The position numbers and the translations under genes are program-made. Source: a virus. From it: DNA of 26,863 nt. The notes below the pieces were generated by a model. It saw only the letters and a list, made by a program, of their open reading frames with translations, was not told the DNA's origin and made no database searches. The stretch lies in the IMG/VR virus record IMGVR_UViG_3300021962_007389, positions 1 through 26,863 of that record; one strand, 5' to 3'. This document shows, piece after piece, positions 21,812 to 26,863 of this stretch (within the stretch, counting starts at the first letter, position 1; each line of letters starts with the position of its first letter).

Positions 21812-24505
21812 TTATTTTGACCAATTACGCGAAAAGTTTTTACGGGCCTGTCTTTGTTCAACAATTTTAAATATACCGTTAGCATTTGCACTTACTGTTG
21901 TACGTGGCATATATTTTGGCAATTCAGTTAGCACCGCTTCAATACGTTCAAGTCTATTTTCCATGCCGCCGTATGTTTGCGCTACATTTACAAAGATAGA
22001 TTTTTGACCTAATTCAGAACTTAGGCTAACGTTATCCTTAAAAGCACCTAAAGCGTTTTTAATGCCGCCCTGTTGATATGCCTTTGCAAAAGTATTCAGC
22101 ACATCGGCAGGGATTCTATTATTGTGAACAGCACTAAGCACATCCCAATACTTATTGTTTGTGTCTGTTGTAATTACGCGTTCGCCTTCATTAAGCATTG
22201 CAGGGATTGTGTCGCGCCCTGCTTTGTTATTGCCACGTTCAAGATATTCAACACCATGAAAAAAAGCGTTGCTAGCTGCTACCCTTGCCTGTGCTAAACC
22301 TGCAATAAGTGATGCAAGTGTTAAGGCTATTGTTATTGGTGCTGCCGCGCCACCTTCAGCCGCCGCCTTTGAAATTGCTATTGCTGCATTTATTGCTAAC
22401 TGTACAGATGCCAATGTCTTTTCACGTTCAACAGCTCGCGCCCTTTCAGCTTCTAATTTTTCAAGTCGTTCCTTTTCAATTTCTAATTGACGCGCATTGT
22501 AATTTTCGCTATTAGAACGTATTTCATCTAATGCTGATTTGCTTTTATCTATTGCCCTGTCAAGCCCTTGTATGTAGGCTTCAACTTGCGCGTTTAAAAC
22601 ATTGAACACATTATCAGAAACGCCTTGGATTAACTGTGATGCTTGGTCAACTAATTCTTTTTGCTTTTCAAGTGCTTCTTTGTCCTGTTCTTCTTTTTGC
22701 TTTTGTTCAGCTTTAGCGCGGTCCGCATTTTCTTTTGCGGCATCGGTATTTATTTTGCTAAGTTCAATAACTTGCAATTTAGCCTGTTCAATTTGTTTAT
22801 TCAATTCAGCTTCGGCTGCTTTATCATTTGAATTTGCAGCGACTAACTTTAAAGATTCTAATAGCTTAATCCTTTCATTTAATATTTCAATATTAGCCTT
22901 CTTTTCAATTTCTTTTCTTGCATTATTATAGCCCTCATCAATATCTTGAAAAGCCTTTGCAAGTTGTTCTTGGTCGGTTATATTTTGTGCCGCATATAAT
23001 AATTTATCATTGCGCTCTGTTTCAAGTACTGCTAACTGTTTGGCTAAATTAGCTTCATTGTTGTTTTCAATCAAATCTGATTCAGCTTTTAAAGCATCAT
23101 TCAATTCTTTTAGCTTTTGAATTAAATCTTCTTTTGTTGGTCCTATAATAGCATCCTTATTTTGGTCTTTTTTTTCTTTTAAATTTTCATAGTATTTTTC
23201 AAACAGTTTTTCCCTTTCTTGCAATCCTTCTAATTGCATGATTTTAAGTTCAGTTTCATCAAGTTCTAATTCCTTTGCATATTTTTGTCTTAAAATCAAC
23301 AATTGGTCAATTAGGTTTTGTTCAGCATCTAATCTGTCCTGACTACCCTCTTCAGTTCTTAATATTATTTCTTTTAATCTGTTTGTTTCATCTTCTATTG
23401 CTTTATTCGCAGCGTCAAGTGCCATTTTGCGTTGTTCATCATTTGATTTTTTTATAAAATCATTTATTGCTTTTGTAGTATCTTTATTAAGTTGGTCAAT
23501 TTGTGCATTTTGAAGTTGATTTATTGCCGTCCATTCATCTTCTGCTTGTCTTGCTATTTTATCCTGTTCTATTGATTGACTAATTAAATTCATTGATGCA
23601 AATTTATCTCTTTCTTTTAAAGCATCTTGCATTCTTCTATAAGCATCATTTCTTTGTTTTTCATTTGCTAAGTTAATAGCTTTTCTCTCAAGTTCAGCAG
23701 AATCTTTAATTTGTTGAATACTTTCACCACGTAATTTAATTCTAATACGTTCAGCATCAATTTGCATACCACTAATTTTTAATAATCGGTCTTCCTCTTC
23801 TTTTATAATCTGTTCAGATGTTTCTTTATATGTTTTCACTAATTCGCGTCTTCTTTTTTCTTCTTCATCTGTTAATTTTCCGCGCTTGCCTTCAATTATA
23901 TTAAGTTTTTCCATTTCAACTTCTGCAATTTTAACACGCTCTGCCATTGACAACGTACTATCTGATAGCTTTTCCATGTTTTCAGCCGTTTGGTCGGTAG
24001 TAGTGAAAAGGTCTTTAAAAAAATCAATTACAGGACCAATTAAACTAAGTATAACACCAAATGGAATTGCGGCCGATAATGCCCTAAAAGCAAATGTTAA
24101 GGTAGAAGTGACACGGCGCATTTGACCTATTGCACGTGTACCAGCTAATAGATTTTGTCCTAAACTTCTTTGCTGTGTTGCTGCCTGCCCTGTGCTAACT
24201 GCTATCTGTCTATTTGTAGTGTCTAATTGCCTACCAACTTGAACACCTGCCTTAGATTCATTATTTAACTTATTTTGTGTATTAACTAAAACGTTACGTT
24301 TCTGATTCAATTGTTCAACACCTTTAGCTTCAGTTCCTAAAATATCGACTAAAGAACCCTGTGCCTGTGCTAATTCATCGGCAACATCTGCACCGTTTTC
24401 CATTGCGCTGTTAAGTTCTTCGATTCGCTGTATTGCAGAATCTATTTCGCTTTGAAATTGACCGCTGTTAAATTCTAAACTGTAAACGTCTTTTATTTCT
24501 GCCAT
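21812..24505 (-). CDS. Tail tape measure protein
   Basis: The 897-residue protein has the classic layout. The N terminus is helical (EFNSGQFQSEIDSAIQRIEE), with a hydrophobic region at about 134-163 (LSAAIPFGVILSLIGPVIDF). A very long charged coiled coil spans about 190-690, and a second hydrophobic stretch about 700-745 (ITIALTLASLIAGLAQARVA). Near 748 comes FFHGVEYLERG, then AGRDTIPAMLNEGERVI, a segment typical of the C-terminal part of tape measure proteins in this group. The protein sets tail length and is ejected with DNA. By the usual rule of about 0.15 nm per residue the tail would be near 135 nm. It follows the frameshifted chaperone gene with a TAATG junction, the classical order. 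No lytic transglycosylase or peptidase domain is seen. Confidence 0.9.
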   Translation of the reverse strand: MAEIKDVYSLEFNSGQFQSEIDSAIQRIEELNSAMENGADVADELAQAQGSLVDILGTEAKGVEQLNQKRNVLVNTQNKLNNESKAGVQVGRQLDTTNRQIAVSTGQAATQQRSLGQNLLAGTRAIGQMRRVTSTLTFAFRALSAAIPFGVILSLIGPVIDFFKDLFTTTDQTAENMEKLSDSTLSMAERVKIAEVEMEKLNIIEGKRGKLTDEEEKRRRELVKTYKETSEQIIKEEEDRLLKISGMQIDAERIRIKLRGESIQQIKDSAELERKAINLANEKQRNDAYRRMQDALKERDKFASMNLISQSIEQDKIARQAEDEWTAINQLQNAQIDQLNKDTTKAINDFIKKSNDEQRKMALDAANKAIEDETNRLKEIILRTEEGSQDRLDAEQNLIDQLLILRQKYAKELELDETELKIMQLEGLQEREKLFEKYYENLKEKKDQNKDAIIGPTKEDLIQKLKELNDALKAESDLIENNNEANLAKQLAVLETERNDKLLYAAQNITDQEQLAKAFQDIDEGYNNARKEIEKKANIEILNERIKLLESLKLVAANSNDKAAEAELNKQIEQAKLQVIELSKINTDAAKENADRAKAEQKQKEEQDKEALEKQKELVDQASQLIQGVSDNVFNVLNAQVEAYIQGLDRAIDKSKSALDEIRSNSENYNARQLEIEKERLEKLEAERARAVEREKTLASVQLAINAAIAISKAAAEGGAAAPITIALTLASLIAGLAQARVAASNAFFHGVEYLERGNNKAGRDTIPAMLNEGERVITTDTNNKYWDVLSAVHNNRIPADVLNTFAKAYQQGGIKNALGAFKDNVSLSSELGQKSIFVNVAQTYGGMENRLERIEAVLTELPKYMPRTTVSANANGIFKIVEQRQARKNFSRNWSK

Positions 24506-25310
24506 TACTTTTTAATATTTTTTTGAGCCTGTTCAGCCCTGTCATTATCTTTTAATATCTGTTCTAGTGCGCTGTAATAATCACGTATAACCCAAAACCT
24601 AACATTCTGCATTGCTACCGGGTCGCCCTTTGTTATTATATAATCATTTTCACGGTTTTGTTCTTTAAGTTTTTGTATTGCATGCTGAAATGTTTGAGGG
24701 CGTTTTTGTGGTTTTGCTTTTGGGTCTATCTTGTTTAGCCTTGTAAAATTTAGCCTTTTATATCGCTCGAACCTTTCAAGATTTGTTCTATACTGTTCAA
24801 AAAAAAAGCGCGCAATTCATCATCCTTTTTAATTGCATCTAATTTTCGTTGTTGTGTTTCACTGTTAATAATGTATGGGTTTTCGCCGTCAATATAGAAA
24901 AAATACAAACCAGCTTCAAGTAACAAGTCATCTATCTTAACACTTTTAAGCCTATAAATAATATCATTCAATTGGTCTTTTGACTTAGTATGAAATTCTT
25001 TTAACTTATCACGTGTCATATTTTGCCATGGCATATCCTCAACCGTTTCCAAAATACCTGATAGCTTTTCGACAACTTCATTTTTATGAATACCGTAATC
25101 AATAGCTGTCATGGCTTCCTCAATTCTTTGCGCCCGTTCACGTGTTAAATTTGCAGGGTTTTTTAAAATATAGAAGTTATTACCAGCCCTATCTGTGAAT
25201 ACCCTTGTTAATTCAATACGCTGCTTTGTTGTTTCAGGAATGTAGGTTTTAAGCCACTTTTGAAAGTTCTTTTCGTTTTGTTCTGCTCTGTTTCGCTTTC
25301 TGAATATCAT
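24505..25310 (-). CDS. Tail assembly chaperone frameshift fusion (gpG-T-like), 268 aa
   Basis: A -1 shift at the slippery T_TTT_TTT (24807-24801) joins the first 170 codons of the chaperone gene to a second frame of 98 codons. That frame ends with a TAA at 24507-24505, which overlaps the tape measure start as TAATG. The extension begins FEQYRTNLERFERYKRL and contains PVAMQNVRFWVIRDYYSALE. The extension frame has no ATG, GTG or TTG start in its first 60 or more codons, so it makes sense only as a fusion. In lambda, gpG-T binds the tape measure protein during tail assembly and is absent from the virion. Here the size ratio is 186 to 268 residues, close to lambda's 140 to 279. Order, slippery site and start-less frame agree. 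Confidence 0.82.
24750..25310 (-). CDS. Tail assembly chaperone (gpG-like), unshifted product, 186 aa
   Basis: The 186-residue helical protein is encoded directly upstream of the tape measure and is the zero-frame product of the frameshift pair. It is basic at the N terminus (MIFRKRNRAEQNEKNFQKWL), with helical central segments (DDLLLEAGLYFFYIDGENPY at about 131-150), and ends RAFFLNSIEQILKGSSDIKG. The ATG at 25310 is chosen because the longer frame uses a TTG that lies on top of the promoter element at 25329-25336. It is the first gene of the minus-strand virion operon. The protein should coat the tape measure during tail assembly. I recognise it by position and frameshift architecture rather than by a sequence motif. 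Confidence 0.8.
   Translation of the reverse strand: MIFRKRNRAEQNEKNFQKWLKTYIPETTKQRIELTRVFTDRAGNNFYILKNPANLTRERAQRIEEAMTAIDYGIHKNEVVEKLSGILETVEDMPWQNMTRDKLKEFHTKSKDQLNDIIYRLKSVKIDDLLLEAGLYFFYIDGENPYIINSETQQRKLDAIKKDDELRAFFLNSIEQILKGSSDIKG
24799..24807 (-). other. Programmed -1 ribosomal frameshift site
   Basis: Nine T on the minus strand contain the ideal heptamer T_TTT_TTT in the zero frame (codons GCT TTT TTT TTG). After a -1 slip the frame reads TTT TTT TTT GAA and stays open to 24507. A short stem (CTTGAA / TTCGAG, 24780-24766) lies about 20 bases downstream, and an AAGGA lies about 15 bases upstream. Both are weak stimulator candidates. Confidence 0.8.
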
Positions 25311-25328
25311 GTGTGTATATTTTATATG

Positions 25329-25336
25329 CAAAGGTA
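25329..25336 (-). promoter_or_regulatory. -7 element of the late (virion) operon promoter
   Basis: The minus strand reads TACCTTTGCATATA, matching TAnnTTTG. The predicted transcript start is about 10-15 bases upstream of the chaperone ATG at 25310. No TTTG -33 element lies at the usual distance, which would fit a late promoter needing a phage activator. Confidence 0.58.
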
Positions 25337-25379
25337 ATTCAAAAAAACTTAAATAATTTTATAAAATTTTAATAAAAAG

Positions 25380-25410
25380 TTTTGGAATTTAGAAAATAGA
25401 TGTAACTTTG
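25380..25410 (+). promoter_or_regulatory. Near-consensus Bacteroidota promoter for the rightward operon
   Basis: TTTTG at 25380-25384 (the -33 element) is followed after 18 bases by TAACTTTG at 25403-25410 (the -7 consensus TAnnTTTG). The predicted start of transcription is near 25416, about 45 bases before the ATG at 25461. This is the best promoter match in the window and should be read by the host's main sigma factor early in infection. Confidence 0.75.
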
Positions 25411-25460
25411 TATTACAATACAACGGAAACGAATTTAAAAAACTTCAAAAAATTAAGATT

Positions 25461-25679
25461 ATGACAACTTTAGAATTTAAATCAATGACAAAAGAACAAC
25501 AACTTGCTTTTCTTAATCCTTTAATTGAATACGGTATGAATTCAATGTTAGTAGGAACATTAAAAAAGAATATTGTTAGACATTGGTTAAATAAAGGTTT
25601 ACCAATTGAAACAGCTGAAAACCTTGCAGAACTTTCAGAATCAAAAGCTCAAGAATTCAAAAAAAATAAACTTAAATAA
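25461..25679 (+). CDS. Unknown small helical protein, 72 aa, first gene of the rightward operon
   Basis: The 72-residue product is helical and basic at its C terminus. It has two halves, MTKEQQLAFLNPLIEYGMNS and KNIVRHWLNKGLPIETAENL, the latter with a helix-turn-helix-like spacing, then ESKAQEFKKNKLK. It is the first gene after the strongest promoter in the window, so it is probably an early, well-expressed protein. Function is unknown; early phage proteins of this size are often inhibitors of host processes, but nothing here proves that. Confidence 0.68.
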   Translation: MTTLEFKSMTKEQQLAFLNPLIEYGMNSMLVGTLKKNIVRHWLNKGLPIETAENLAELSESKAQEFKKNKLK

Positions 25680-25741
25680 AACATCAAGGTTTTCGGTCAG
25701 CCTACAAAACCGAATCTTTAACACAATCAAACATTTTAAAA

Positions 25742-26551
25742 ATGAAACAAACAAAAGTTTATCATGAACTTGTGCAAAAAATGCGCACATTCTTTTTACA
25801 ACGTGGCTTTTTAGAAGTTCCAACACAATCGCGTTTATCAATATTAGCAGCCTGTGAAAATCCGCACAGCATTACAACTTTTAATTATTCAGGTGAAGTT
25901 TGGCCACTACCACAAACAGGGCAAATGTGGCTAGAATATGAATTACTTAACAATCCTGGCTGGGATGGTGTTTTTTGTATCAGCACATCATATAGACAAG
26001 AAAAAAATCCTATTGCAGGCAGACATGAACTTATATTCCCAATGTTTGAATTTGAATCTAAGGGAACTATGGATGATATGTTAGAACTTGAAGCTGAATT
26101 ATTAGATTATTTAGGTTTTCCACGCGTTTACCATGTAGATTATGAAAGCATGGCATATAGATACGATACTGAAATATTAGAAGATGAACACGAATTTTTG
26201 ATGTGGCAGGATTACGGTGCTGTAATATCACTTGAAAACTTTCCTTATCGTACTAATCCATTTTGGAATATGAAACATAAAGCAGCTGATATTTATGCAA
26301 AAACAGATGTTATATTATACGGTCAGGAAACAATCGGAAGTGCTGAAAGGTCCTGCGATGCAATTAAAATGGCTAATAATTTTTATACAATTGAAAACGG
26401 TAAATATGCTGATAAGTTATTTGAATTGTTTGGCAAAGAACGTGTTGAAGCTGAATTAAAACAGTTTTTAGAACATGATTTTTTTCCACGTTTTGGCGGT
26501 GGCATAGGTATGACACGTTTAGCACGCGCATATAATTTACTAAATTCTTAA
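25742..26551 (+). CDS. Class II aminoacyl-tRNA-synthetase-like enzyme, free-standing AsnRS/AS-AR-like catalytic core
   Basis: The 269-residue protein is a class IIb synthetase catalytic core (Asp/Asn/Lys group). Motif 1 is MRTFFLQRGFLEVPTQSRL (14-32), but the usual TP is TQ. Motif 2 is YRQE (84-87; Arg85, Glu87) followed by RHELIFPMFEFE (94-105). Motif 3 is FGGGIGMTRL (251-260) with Arg259. YGQETIGSAERS (193-204) resembles the AsnRS segment GEIIGGSQRE. The N-terminal OB fold that binds the anticodon is absent. The best-known enzyme of this shape is the archaeal AsnRS-derived asparagine synthetase (AS-AR), which makes Asn from Asp with ATP. A tRNA-independent amino acid ligase is an alternative. 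The ATP-binding arginines are kept, so it is probably active. Substrate is unknown. Confidence 0.82.
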   Translation: MKQTKVYHELVQKMRTFFLQRGFLEVPTQSRLSILAACENPHSITTFNYSGEVWPLPQTGQMWLEYELLNNPGWDGVFCISTSYRQEKNPIAGRHELIFPMFEFESKGTMDDMLELEAELLDYLGFPRVYHVDYESMAYRYDTEILEDEHEFLMWQDYGAVISLENFPYRTNPFWNMKHKAADIYAKTDVILYGQETIGSAERSCDAIKMANNFYTIENGKYADKLFELFGKERVEAELKQFLEHDFFPRFGGGIGMTRLARAYNLLNS

Positions 26552-26564
26552 AATCAAATCACAC

Positions 26565-26863
26565 ATGAAAACACTATTTTTTATTTTACTAATTAGCGCT
26601 ACAGCATACGCGCAAACAGATATTATCTATTGCATCCAAATACTTAGCACTAAAACACCTGAATATGTAACAGCCGAACAGCTTGATATTATGCCATTTG
26701 ACACGGTTATGTACGAACAAGCAGGGGATTATTACAGGCTTATGATTGTTTACCCTGATAAGTTTGAAGCTGAAATATCTTTGACTTCATGGCAACGTGC
26801 TTATTCAGATGCTTTTATTTGCCAGCGCAATAGTAAACAAGTTGCTAAACTTAGAAAATTTTA
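26565..26863 (+). CDS. Secreted SPOR-like protein, partial at the window edge
   Basis: The frame starts at the ATG at 26565, in the context ACACATGAAAACACT, and is open to the window end (99 full codons plus TA). Residues 1-17 form a signal peptide ending AYAQ. The mature part resembles a SPOR domain: IIYCIQILSTKTPEYV at 20-35, YYRLMIVYPDKFEAEISL at 56-73 and YSDAFICQRNSKQVAKL at 80-96. These match the family's strand-helix pattern (YRVxVGxF.s..eA, then aFIv). SPOR domains bind glycan strands lacking stem peptides at division sites, so the protein would be exported and wall-associated. It follows the synthetase-like gene by 13 bases and is probably co-transcribed. The protein may end just outside the window, since TA could begin a stop codon. 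Confidence 0.65.
   Translation, partial: MKTLFFILLISATAYAQTDIIYCIQILSTKTPEYVTAEQLDIMPFDTVMYEQAGDYYRLMIVYPDKFEAEISLTSWQRAYSDAFICQRNSKQVAKLRKF

Larger units (their letters stand above)
25311..25460. promoter_or_regulatory. Divergent promoter region between virion operon and rightward plus-strand genes
   Basis: This 150-base region separates the two operons and contains no credible gene. It is extremely AT-rich (25337-25380 is nearly all A and T) and holds promoter elements facing both ways, described separately. No clear palindromic operator is visible by eye. Confidence 0.7.

Noticed and set aside
21991-21998. Further TAnnTTTG match on the minus strand
   Set aside because: It is inside the tape measure coding sequence. 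Matches of this type are expected about a dozen times by chance in 20 kb of AT-rich DNA.
22269-22931. Plus-strand open frames antisense to the tape measure gene
   Set aside because: They mirror the low-complexity coiled-coil coding sequence (Leu/Ser/Cys-rich shadows) and have no start context or neighbours.
24508-24816. Independent gene upstream of the tape measure
   Set aside because: The frame has no start codon near its beginning. It opens right after a stop and crosses the T run, so a frameshift product explains it better.
1-26863. CRISPR array, tRNA genes, insertion sequences, integrase or att sites
   Set aside because: No repeat-spacer pattern, cloverleaf-like tRNA, transposase or recombinase was seen by eye. 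Absence by eye does not exclude a degenerate tRNA.
1-26863. Circular closure of the window into a whole genome
   Set aside because: The last gene runs off the end with TA and the first frame is open to position 1, but no terminase or replication genes are present and no terminal overlap is visible, so completeness is not supported.

Overview
The window is a stretch of a tailed-phage (siphovirus-like) genome, or of a prophage of that kind, whose host is probably a member of the Bacteroidota. The DNA is AT-rich, and intergenic promoter candidates fit the Bacteroidota -7 consensus TAnnTTTG. Virion proteins are of types common in phages of this phylum (DUF1566-like, MuF-like with a GGYNCRH ending). 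No integrase, repressor, terminase or replicative polymerase is visible, so lifestyle and packaging type cannot be decided here and the window is not a complete genome.

Layout. (1) 1-4045, plus strand: a tightly packed accessory and lysis block. It holds a secreted GH73-type glucosaminidase, a single-stranded DNA-binding protein, a possible HTH protein, two MazG-like helical proteins, a peptidoglycan-binding/amidase endolysin and several unknown small proteins. (2) About 4046-4136: a convergent junction with two hairpin terminators, each lying at or beyond the end of the opposing gene. (3) 4100-25310, minus strand: a long virion operon of about 23 genes. Read in its own direction it runs: tail assembly chaperone (with a -1 frameshift), tape measure, small membrane proteins that include spanin-like candidates, tail hub and baseplate proteins, a probable tail tube protein with an Ig-like domain, portal, MuF-like protein, two small proteins, scaffold, major capsid protein, connector or completion proteins, fibre and receptor-binding candidates, membrane proteins and the holin. 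(4) 25311-25460: a divergent promoter region. (5) 25461-end, plus strand: a small unknown protein, a short class II aminoacyl-tRNA-synthetase-like enzyme, and a partial secreted SPOR-like protein.

How the genes work together. The minus block builds the particle. Six junctions in it use the overlapping stop-start TAATG and others use ATGA, which suggests translational coupling. The capsid gene sits between two intrinsic terminators and has its own promoter candidate, consistent with separate high-level expression. Lysis functions are split: the two wall hydrolases are on the plus strand, the holin is the last gene of the minus virion block, and the spanin-like candidates lie just after the tape measure.

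The observations most worth following are the -1 frameshift (slippery T_TTT_TTT at 24801-24807), the free-standing AsnRS-like catalytic core at 25742-26551, a u-spanin-like protein at 20961-21419, and the DnaJ-like double CxxCxGxG element inside the putative portal.
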